NCBI GenBank assembly: GCA_903970355.1 | Contig: CAJCIF010000048.1 | Coordinates: 1-5,029 of the forward strand | Direction of reading: 5' to 3' | Length of the DNA: 5,029 nt | Origin: Actinomycetota bacterium | GTDB lineage: Bacteria; Cyanobacteriota; Vampirovibrionia; Obscuribacterales; Obscuribacteraceae | Shown here: piece by piece, positions 1 through 5,029 of the stretch | Position numbering within the stretch: the first letter of the stretch is position 1 | Layout of the letters: every line of letters begins with the position of its first letter | Position numbers and translations under genes: made by a program | Notes under the pieces: generated by a model | Told to the model about the DNA's origin: nothing | Seen by the model: the letters and a program-made list of their open reading frames with translations, nothing else | The model's database searches: none

Positions 1-463
1 CATGTAACAGCAAAAAGCCCTTTGGAAAAAGGTTGTGACGTCTCCATGCAATTGCAAACATTGCTCCGAACAATCCGAATATTGCACCAGAGGCTCCTGC
101 ACTGATCAAAGTTGGATTTACGAGTAGGCTTGCAAGAGCACCGGCAATTGCAGCACACAAATAGATAACCACAAACTTGACAGCGCCATATAGTTTTTCA
201 ACTTCTCGACCGGCATCCAGGAGAACATACATGTTTAGACCGAGATGGATCAGACCTACATGCACGAAGGCATATGAAACTATGCGCCAATATTGCGAAG
301 ATAGGACTGTTGCGGCTGCTGAACTGGCGCCAAAATTCAATAGTGTTTGAGAGGAAGGCAGAATGAGAACTTTCATGCCACCGGAAATAGCCATCCCAAC
401 GAACAGCAGAATATTGACCAGGACGATCGTTGTGAGGGCGCGAAATTTAAAAAAGGACGGCAT
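1..463 (-). CDS. Rhomboid family intramembrane serine protease, 5' part (cut by window edge)
   Basis: The reverse strand reads open from an ATG at 463-461 to the window edge, giving 154 residues without a stop. An in-frame TAA (472-470) lies just upstream of that ATG, so the start is well bounded. Seen: a first hydrophobic segment at about residues 9-26, a Q-Y-W-R-I-V-S-Y-A-F-V-H segment in the L1/TM2 region (the usual WR motif), H-L-G-L-N-M-Y near residues 73-79 with the oxyanion-type Asn at 77, then G-A-S-G with the predicted nucleophile Ser125 and the G-x-x-G helix-packing pattern after it. In this family the Ser pairs with a His in a later helix; that His would lie beyond the window. Members cleave membrane proteins inside the bilayer, and the substrate here is unknown. 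No clear Shine-Dalgarno precedes the ATG. It is divergent from the acetyltransferase gene. Identification as rhomboid is firm; proteolytic activity depends on the missing part. Confidence 0.93.
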   Translation of the reverse strand, partial: MPSFFKFRALTTIVLVNILLFVGMAISGGMKVLILPSSQTLLNFGASSAAATVLSSQYWRIVSYAFVHVGLIHLGLNMYVLLDAGREVEKLYGAVKFVVIYLCAAIAGALASLLVNPTLISAGASGAIFGLFGAMFAIAWRRHNLFPKGFLLLH

Positions 464-490
464 AGACGTTTAAATTCAAAGGCACATCAA

Positions 491-520
491 ATGGTACACG
501 TCAGTCTGGCGCAGTGGCAA
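491..520 (-). promoter_or_regulatory. Candidate sigma-70-type promoter for the rhomboid gene
   Basis: Read on the minus strand, TTGCCA (520-515, five of six matches to TTGACA) is followed after 18 bp by TACCAT (496-491, four of six matches to TATAAT). Transcription would begin around 484, leaving a leader of about 20 nt before the ATG at 463. The position is sensible for a divergent intergenic region, but the -10 box is weak and such matches arise by chance. Confidence 0.3.
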
Positions 521-571
521 TCGGGAAACCCCCAATGAGTTGTCCGTAGGTGGCAGGGACTTTAATCGATG

Positions 572-577
572 TATACT
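572..577 (+). promoter_or_regulatory. Candidate -10 box upstream of the acetyltransferase
   Basis: TATACT at 572-577 matches the sigma-70 -10 consensus in five of six positions. No convincing -35 box lies 16-18 bp upstream (549-554 reads GGTGGC), so it would be a weak or activator-dependent promoter. Initiation about 7 bp downstream would fall in the left arm of the inverted repeat at 580-599. Confidence 0.25.
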
Positions 578-579
578 GA

Positions 580-599
580 GCAATTTGCAGGGAAATTGC
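580..599 (+). promoter_or_regulatory. Perfect 7-bp inverted repeat enclosing the acetyltransferase ribosome binding site
   Basis: GCAATTT (580-586), a 6-nt spacer GCAGGG, then AAATTGC (593-599), directly abutting the ATG at 600. The spacer holds the Shine-Dalgarno core AGGG (589-592). This could act as an RNA hairpin presenting the ribosome site in its loop, or as a palindromic operator next to the TATACT box. The symmetry is seen directly; the function is inferred. Confidence 0.4.
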
Positions 600-1376
600 A
601 TGAACGATGCTGAGTTAGCAAAACAGATCGAAAGCAATTACATAAACGAATATCGGCCCATGCACAACTATATGGGTGTCGTTTTCGATGAAGATAGCGT
701 GCTCACAGAAGTTTCGTCTAACTTTCCTACTACCTGGTTCAACGGCGTTTTGCGCGCAGATGGTAGCTCGCCGACTCTTCCGGAGAGAATGGAAAAGACG
801 ATAGCTAAATACGTGAATCGAGACATGATGTCTTGGCGCCTTGGCGTGCTTACTGTTGAAGCTGAGACGGTGAGGAAATTATTGGAATCAGCTGCACCAG
901 CTTGTGTAAATCGCACAAAGGCAATGGTTTTAAGAACGCCCATAGAGAGCGAATCTATAAATGATAAATTCAAGGTCGTAAAAGTAGATAACGTAAAAAG
1001 AATGAGCGAATTTATGGTGCCTTTCAATGAACCTTATTGTCCGAATGAAGAGATATCCGTATTCTTAGAATCGTATTTTGGTTCGAGGCTCAATTCTCAA
1101 AAGGAAAGTTATCTCTTGGGATATTACAAGGAACAACCGGTAAGTTGTGCATACTACTTTGTAGATAGTGGTGTCGGCATGATTAATGGTGTTAGCACGA
1201 TATCGGAATTTCGTGGTCGTGGGTTTGCCAGAAGAATCATGGAAGCGGCCATCGACGACATATTCAGAAAGCACTCAGTTCCCGTATCGCTCTATGCTCG
1301 TGATATGGCAGTATCCATGTACGAGAAAATTGGCTTTGCCGAAGTCTATCAACGTGAAGACTATGTGTTTGAATGA
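600..1376 (+). CDS. GNAT family N-acetyltransferase, 258 aa
   Basis: Expected to transfer an acetyl group from acetyl-CoA to an amine; the acceptor cannot be told from sequence. The C-terminal domain (about residues 125-258) has the GNAT pattern. A strand V-S-C-A-Y-Y-F precedes motif A at residues 199-216, which has the acetyl-CoA pyrophosphate loop R-x-x-G-x-A (R205, G208, A210). Motif B follows at about 229-249 with L-Y-A-R-D-M-A-V-S-M-Y-E-K-I-G-F, the usual A-x-x-x-Y-x-x-x-G-F ending. Residues 1-120 look like an N-terminal half-domain without a clear CoA loop, so this may be a two-domain GNAT with one active half. The ATG at 600 is chosen because AGGG lies 7 nt upstream; the frame also opens from a TTG at 540, which has no such site. 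The last 16 bp overlap the convergent kinase gene. Family firm, role unknown. Confidence 0.88.
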   Translation: MNDAELAKQIESNYINEYRPMHNYMGVVFDEDSVLTEVSSNFPTTWFNGVLRADGSSPTLPERMEKTIAKYVNRDMMSWRLGVLTVEAETVRKLLESAAPACVNRTKAMVLRTPIESESINDKFKVVKVDNVKRMSEFMVPFNEPYCPNEEISVFLESYFGSRLNSQKESYLLGYYKEQPVSCAYYFVDSGVGMINGVSTISEFRGRGFARRIMEAAIDDIFRKHSVPVSLYARDMAVSMYEKIGFAEVYQREDYVFE

Positions 1377-3142
1377 ATAGCATCATTTATCGCATCGGCT
1401 ATTAGTGCAGTTGAGCTGTATCTAGCTTCGGTTGTTAGTTGAGTGCATTTTGCCACTATGGCATCGAGAGATGAGGATACTGAAACATTCGATTCTTTTG
1501 GGTGCAGGACACTTAGTGGTTCGGGTTCCACACCGGTGAGTAAAAAATAGAGCGTGGCACCGAAAGCATAAATGTCGGTTTGGATCACCGGTTTGCCTCT
1601 CAGTTGCTCCGGTGCCATGTATGATCTCTTGCCGACAACATTGGCCGACATCATGTTACTTACTGGTTGAGCAACGTTAAAGTCAATCAGTTTGAGATGC
1701 CCATCAGGAGCAAGCATTAGATTATCTGGTGTGAAATCTCTGTGAATAAGCGGCGGATTTTGAGAATGCAAGTAGCTCAGAATGGTACACATTTCCAATG
1801 CTAGCTCGCGAACTTTTTCTTCGCCCATTGGTCCCTTTTTTTCCACAAAGGCACGAAGATTTTCTCCCCGCACATATTCGAAAACCAAATAACCGCGATG
1901 ATCATCTACGAAGAAATCAATCAACTTGACGATATGTGGATCATCCAGCTTTTTGAGTAGATTTACTTCGTTTTCGAGCGATTCGATTGCCTGTTTTCTT
2001 GTCGCCCGTGTAACGTGAATGGGAAGAATATATTCTTTGATAACAATCTCTTCACCGGGAGTGTCAGTGCCTGGTTGCAGAGTATGAGCAAGATAAACCG
2101 TACCTTGTCCTCCACTACCAATTTCCGCACCGATTTTGTATTTTCCGTCGTTGAGCGTTACATCACTTGCAAGGGCTATCAGGTTTTTGCGAGCCGGTAC
2201 GGCAGAAAGAGCAGAAATCCAAAGTTCGGTGTAACCAAGGTCCGGAGCTGATTCAAGCAACGCATAGACTGCCGGATCCAAAAAAGCATTCGGAGATCGT
2301 TCTTTGAGTGCCGTGAGTAAATTCTGCCTCAATTCAGTCGTAAGAACATCACCCAACGTAATTTTTACGATGAGTCTCGCTTTATGAGCGCCCACAGACT
2401 CAAAACAGACTACGCCTTTGATCTTCGCTTCACGCTTGGTGTCGAGGTAAACTTTGTCCAGATAACGCCATTCCACTGCGTCAACTGCGGTCATCTGATG
2501 AGTTTTAGCCGCTAAATTCGGCTTCTGGGCTATCTCTAATAGCTTTCTTCCAAAAGCTCCTTTCATTTCGTCTGTAGTGGCGTTCACTGCTAACAAACCG
2601 GCATCTCCAATAATGACATGAGTGGGTGGTTTAGCAAACCGGCGGTGGATAATCCGCACAGTGAACGGTAATAAGCTCACTATGAAGTAATAGCTAAGGG
2701 TCTTAAGGCTCACTAAAAAGGCGAATATGGTTACCAAGCATGCCATGAAGGCCTGAAGCAAATTAAGTAAAAGTGGAGATGTTTGCACTGCTAAAAATCC
2801 AACCCATAGTAATAAGGGAAAAACGAACAAACCTGTTGCTGCAACAGCAATCCCGCTCCACCATGTTCTGGGCAACATCTTCACTTGGGCGACAGGGATC
2901 AATTCAATCGACTGTGCCAGAGTTTCGGGTTCGGCATTTGCATATAAAAGTTTGATCTGCCCAGGCGTTTTGCTTAGCCTTTTTTTGATGGCTTCTTCGA
3001 CTTCTTCAACTGAAATATCCCAGTTGTTCATCCGTGTTTGATAAATGGTTCGCCAGGCAACTCCATCTAAAGATTCCTGCACAATAAACTTGATAGTATC
3101 TTCGCGGAAATCTTCTGGAGTTTCGCTCGGATGATCAATCAT
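1361..3142 (-). CDS. Membrane-anchored Ser/Thr protein kinase (kinase B), 593 aa, with DFN in place of DFG
   Basis: Order of parts: a soluble N-terminus (1-92, no family recognised); hydrophobic segments at about 95-119 and 124-162, likely a membrane hairpin; a beta-rich region (about 174-265); a helical linker ending Y-T-E-L-W (304-308); and a protein kinase domain (about 335-590). Kinase landmarks: glycine loop G342-S-G-G-Q-G347, Lys369 in V-I-K-E, helix-C Glu392, H467-R-D469-F-T-P-D-N474, D487-F-N489, Y-M-A-P-E (E512) and D523 in T-D-I-Y. The catalytic Asp, metal-binding Asn and Asp, and ATP-anchoring Lys are all present. However, Thr471 replaces the usual catalytic-loop Lys and Asn489 replaces the DFG Gly. 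With two segments, both termini should be cytoplasmic. It follows kinase A by 5 bp with a strong ribosome site, so they are probably co-translated. The ATG at 3142 is supported by that site. Kinase fold firm; activity likely but unproven; ligand and substrate unknown. Confidence 0.92.
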   Translation of the reverse strand: MIDHPSETPEDFREDTIKFIVQESLDGVAWRTIYQTRMNNWDISVEEVEEAIKKRLSKTPGQIKLLYANAEPETLAQSIELIPVAQVKMLPRTWWSGIAVAATGLFVFPLLLWVGFLAVQTSPLLLNLLQAFMACLVTIFAFLVSLKTLSYYFIVSLLPFTVRIIHRRFAKPPTHVIIGDAGLLAVNATTDEMKGAFGRKLLEIAQKPNLAAKTHQMTAVDAVEWRYLDKVYLDTKREAKIKGVVCFESVGAHKARLIVKITLGDVLTTELRQNLLTALKERSPNAFLDPAVYALLESAPDLGYTELWISALSAVPARKNLIALASDVTLNDGKYKIGAEIGSGGQGTVYLAHTLQPGTDTPGEEIVIKEYILPIHVTRATRKQAIESLENEVNLLKKLDDPHIVKLIDFFVDDHRGYLVFEYVRGENLRAFVEKKGPMGEEKVRELALEMCTILSYLHSQNPPLIHRDFTPDNLMLAPDGHLKLIDFNVAQPVSNMMSANVVGKRSYMAPEQLRGKPVIQTDIYAFGATLYFLLTGVEPEPLSVLHPKESNVSVSSSLDAIVAKCTQLTTEARYSSTALIADAINDAIHSNT

Positions 3143-3147
3143 TTGTT

Positions 3148-4650
3148 TTACTCCGTAATTTGGAGCTTATCTGAGATCTCTTGGCCATCTGAGTTCATGA
3201 TGCGCCTTTCTTGGCTTAAACGATTAAAGTGTTCTTTTGCAGATTCTGCCGATTGAATTCTTTCTTTCCATTCTAACCGCATACATTCAGCAACCAATTC
3301 ATCAAGCTCCGGCGAGATGGTGGTATTGAGGACGTTGGGGTGTGCCTCAAAAAGCGGTTCGGGATCTTGACCGGTAAGAATAAAATATACTGTCGCACCA
3401 AGCGAATAGATATCGCTCTGCCGCCTGGCCTTCCCTTTAAATTGTTCGGGAGAAACGTAGCATTGTTTGCCAACGGATGTTCCAGTCGCCGTTACCAGAT
3501 ATTCATGAGCTGTACCAAAATCGATCAGCATAATTTTGCCTGCGCTGTTAACTATGAGGTTATCTGGCGATATGTCTCGATGAACGATAGGTGGGACTTG
3601 ATTATGCAGATATTCGAGAATCTCACAAACTTGGCATGCCCAATCACATGCGGTTGCTGAATCGACAGGGCCTGCACGACAGACAAGTTGTCGCAGATTT
3701 TCACCGGGTACAAAATCCAGCACAAGATATGCTTTGTTTTCTTCAATAAAAAAGTCTTTCATCCGGACAATTTGTGAATGTGAAAGCTGCATAAGAACCG
3801 ATGCTTCTGTGCGCAGCATTTCTTCCGCTTTTTCTATGAGCGCAGGATTGGCTCCCTTAGGGATGGCAGCTTCCTTTAAGATAAATCGTTCTTTCTGCAG
3901 ATTTTCAGCTAAATATATGGCCGATAAGCCACCGAATGCCAGTTGGGAAAGAACTTTCAATTTGCCATTTTGCAAAGTTTGCTGTGGTTCTAGAGGAACA
4001 AATGCAACTTGTGAAAAGCGTCGATTCATATCGGTTTCCCACAGATGTGTATAGCTCAATTCTCCTTTCGTTTCCTTTTCATCGTGCAATATGTCTAGCA
4101 AAAGTTCCAGATTAGGATCCTGGCTTGCATTGGATGAACGCATCTCTATTGCGAGCAAAAGCTGCTCCAGCTGTGCCTTCTCAATCTTCTTGAGATTAAT
4201 AGCGGCATAGCCACCAGATTTAAAAAAAATCGTAAGTTGCCCGGTGCGAATGTCCTCAGTTCCGCTCAGGCTTACATTGCTGATGTCGGACCAGAGCCTT
4301 TGGCGTCTGCCTTTTGTGGAAAAGAGAAAGGCTTGCGGTAACTGAATTGCATCGGGTGTAATGCGTATGACAGAAGTAGCAAACATCTGAGCGACTGCAC
4401 GCCAAAAAGCAAACACTAGAAACAAGAGGAGGATAAGTATGACAACAACATCGCCGCCTTGAAATGCTTTCGATCCAATATTGAGAGCATGTATTGCTAG
4501 AAATATTAGTCCGCGTCCACCAGGAAAGATGATGGACAAAAGGAATGCAGGCAGTGCTACACATAGAATTGCTGAACCGATCGCTCTTGCCGCCGTGCCT
4601 ACAGCAAGAGTCCGGCTCTGATAGTTCACCGTGAGATCCGATCTTGGCAT
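3148..4650 (-). CDS. Membrane-anchored Ser/Thr protein kinase-like protein (kinase A), 500 aa, degraded glycine loop
   Basis: Numbering is from the ATG at 4650. Hydrophobic segments at about 22-45 and 66-86 bracket a short loop, so the rest is probably cytoplasmic. Residues about 94-170 are beta-rich with a final helix (I-R-I-T-P-D-A-I, then L-W-S-D-I-S-N-V) and resemble bacterial PH-like domains; this is a by-eye call. A linker ends in Y-T-H-L-W (200-204). The kinase domain (about 230-478) has Lys259, helix-C Glu282, H357-R-D359-I-S-P-D-N364, D377-F-G379, S-P-E (400-402) in place of APE, and D413 in S-D-I-Y. The glycine loop is A238-F-G-G-L-S243, missing the first and third consensus glycines, and Ser361 replaces the catalytic-loop Lys. 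An in-frame GTG at 4686 would add 12 residues, but neither start has a strong ribosome site; ATG is preferred. It lies 45 bp after ileS. It could be active, weakly active or a pseudokinase partner of kinase B. Confidence 0.9.
   Translation of the reverse strand: MPRSDLTVNYQSRTLAVGTAARAIGSAILCVALPAFLLSIIFPGGRGLIFLAIHALNIGSKAFQGGDVVVILILLLFLVFAFWRAVAQMFATSVIRITPDAIQLPQAFLFSTKGRRQRLWSDISNVSLSGTEDIRTGQLTIFFKSGGYAAINLKKIEKAQLEQLLLAIEMRSSNASQDPNLELLLDILHDEKETKGELSYTHLWETDMNRRFSQVAFVPLEPQQTLQNGKLKVLSQLAFGGLSAIYLAENLQKERFILKEAAIPKGANPALIEKAEEMLRTEASVLMQLSHSQIVRMKDFFIEENKAYLVLDFVPGENLRQLVCRAGPVDSATACDWACQVCEILEYLHNQVPPIVHRDISPDNLIVNSAGKIMLIDFGTAHEYLVTATGTSVGKQCYVSPEQFKGKARRQSDIYSLGATVYFILTGQDPEPLFEAHPNVLNTTISPELDELVAECMRLEWKERIQSAESAKEHFNRLSQERRIMNSDGQEISDKLQITE
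3151..3154 (-). promoter_or_regulatory. Ribosome binding site for kinase B, inside the end of kinase A
   Basis: GGAG (3154-3151 on the minus strand) lies 8 nt before the ATG at 3142. Its last G is immediately followed by the kinase A stop codon TAA (3150-3148). The ribosome site therefore sits in the last two codons of the upstream gene. This fixes the kinase B start and suggests translational coupling of the pair. Confidence 0.7.
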
Positions 4651-4695
4651 TTGTGATTTCCATTCAAGAAGCAGCAGCCAAATCACACCATATGG

Positions 4696-5029
4696 TTAGC
4701 TCGTAACAGCTTCCACGCACGGGCTGCAAAGTTCGGGATGCTCTTTATTGGTGCCTACGGATTCAAGATATTTCCAACAGCGTACGCACTTTTTGCCGGC
4801 CGCCAGTCGGACTTTTGCGGTGATTCCTTCTTCGGTTATTTCGGAGAGCACTTCACCAGCTGGATTTTTGTTGACCGTTGCTTGTGAAGTGATGAAAAAT
4901 GCGGCGAGTTCATCGCCCAAAGATTCAACTTTCGAACGAAGAGCAGCATCTTCTATGGTGAGGTCAACTTGCGCCTCTAGTGAAGCACCGATTTTTCTTG
5001 CGGCTCGTACTTGTTCGAGTGCTTTGTTC
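4696..5029 (-). CDS. ileS: Isoleucyl-tRNA synthetase, C-terminal end (cut by window edge)
   Basis: IleRS charges tRNA-Ile with isoleucine in the cytoplasm. Only the last 110 or so codons are inside the window, with the 5' part off the right edge. Seen: N-K-A-L-E-Q-V-R-A-A-R-K-I-G near the right edge, which is the conserved anticodon-domain helix leading into S-L-E-A-Q-V. The protein then ends with the zinc ribbon K-C-V-R-C-W-K-Y ... H-P-E-L-C-S-P-C-V-E-A-V, with four cysteines in two C-x2-C pairs, just before the TAA at 4698-4696. This C-terminal zinc-binding end is typical of bacterial IleRS and argues against ValRS or LeuRS. An internal TTG at 4920 could be mistaken for a start, but the frame stays open to the edge and matches the family. 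It is likely the head gene of the transcript running into the two kinases; no terminator separates them. Confidence 0.95.
   Translation of the reverse strand, partial: NKALEQVRAARKIGASLEAQVDLTIEDAALRSKVESLGDELAAFFITSQATVNKNPAGEVLSEITEEGITAKVRLAAGKKCVRCWKYLESVGTNKEHPELCSPCVEAVTS

Noticed and set aside
347..538. Plus-strand open frame of 63 codons
   Set aside because: Most of it lies antisense to the rhomboid gene, whose motifs are clear. The translation is low-complexity polar sequence with no family resemblance.
464..599. A small RNA or extra gene in the divergent intergenic region
   Set aside because: Only 136 bp, with weak promoter-like boxes and one inverted repeat; no structured RNA, terminator or coding signal was seen.
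668..1027. Minus-strand open frame of 119 codons inside the acetyltransferase
   Set aside because: It is the mirror of a well-supported GNAT gene; its Ser/Thr-rich translation has no recognisable motif.
1376..1403. AATAGC ... GCTATT inverted repeat as a terminator after the acetyltransferase
   Set aside because: Six weak AT-rich pairs with a 16-nt loop and no T-tract; it also lies in kinase B coding sequence.
3340..4054. Two plus-strand open frames of 106 codons each antisense to kinase A
   Set aside because: They lie opposite the conserved kinase domain, have no Shine-Dalgarno of note and resemble no family.
4256..4663. Minus-strand open frame of 135 codons overlapping kinase A in another frame
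   Set aside because: Its Cys/His/Ser-rich translation is typical of an out-of-frame shadow, while the kinase A frame there encodes membrane segments and a beta-rich domain shared with its paralogue.
4696..4920. A possible separate small zinc-ribbon protein starting at TTG 4920
   Set aside because: The frame is open through to the window edge and the added sequence (K-A-L-E-Q-V-R-A-A-R-K-I-G) matches IleRS, so this is the end of a large gene.
1..5029. CRISPR array, tRNA, insertion sequence or defence island
   Set aside because: No spaced direct repeats, no tRNA-like cloverleaf, no transposase motifs or terminal inverted repeats were found on either strand; the genes are ordinary chromosomal and signalling families.

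Overview
This window looks like a stretch of bacterial chromosome. Coding density is high, gaps between genes are short, and the minus-strand genes include the end of a housekeeping synthetase. No mobile element, CRISPR array, tRNA or rRNA is visible. The two receptor-like Ser/Thr kinases in tandem carry the phrase D-I-Y-x-(F/L)-G-A-T-(L/V)-Y-F-(L/I)-L-T-G-x-x-P-E-P-L. From memory of the family, this style is common in cyanobacteria-related non-photosynthetic lineages (Melainabacteria/Vampirovibrionia, especially Obscuribacterales). That placement is an inference and not a proven assignment.

Layout: at the left edge, on the minus strand, is the 5' part of a rhomboid intramembrane protease gene (1-463), cut by the window edge. 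A 136-bp divergent intergenic region (464-599) follows. It holds weak candidate promoters in both directions and a perfect 7-bp inverted repeat whose loop carries the Shine-Dalgarno sequence of the next gene. On the plus strand is a GNAT-family N-acetyltransferase (600-1376). Its last 16 bp overlap, tail to tail, the end of the first kinase gene.

The right two thirds is a minus-strand gene string read from right to left. It starts with the 3' end of ileS (isoleucyl-tRNA synthetase, 4696-5029, cut by the edge). A 45-bp gap leads to membrane kinase A (3148-4650), and 5 bp further on comes membrane kinase B (1361-3142), whose ribosome binding site lies inside the last codons of kinase A. The spacing suggests co-transcription of at least the two kinases, perhaps by read-through from ileS.

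The two kinases are diverged paralogues with the same plan: two close membrane segments near the N-terminus, a beta-rich cytoplasmic domain (PH-like by eye), a helical linker ending in Y-T-x-L-W, then a C-terminal protein kinase domain. They have complementary departures from the catalytic consensus. Kinase A has a degraded glycine loop but a normal DFG. Kinase B has a perfect glycine loop but DFN in place of DFG. Both lack the usual catalytic-loop lysine (HRDxS/TPDN). This pair, with its shared sensory or linker module, is the most interesting feature of the window. The ligand, the substrates and whether both are active cannot be read from sequence.
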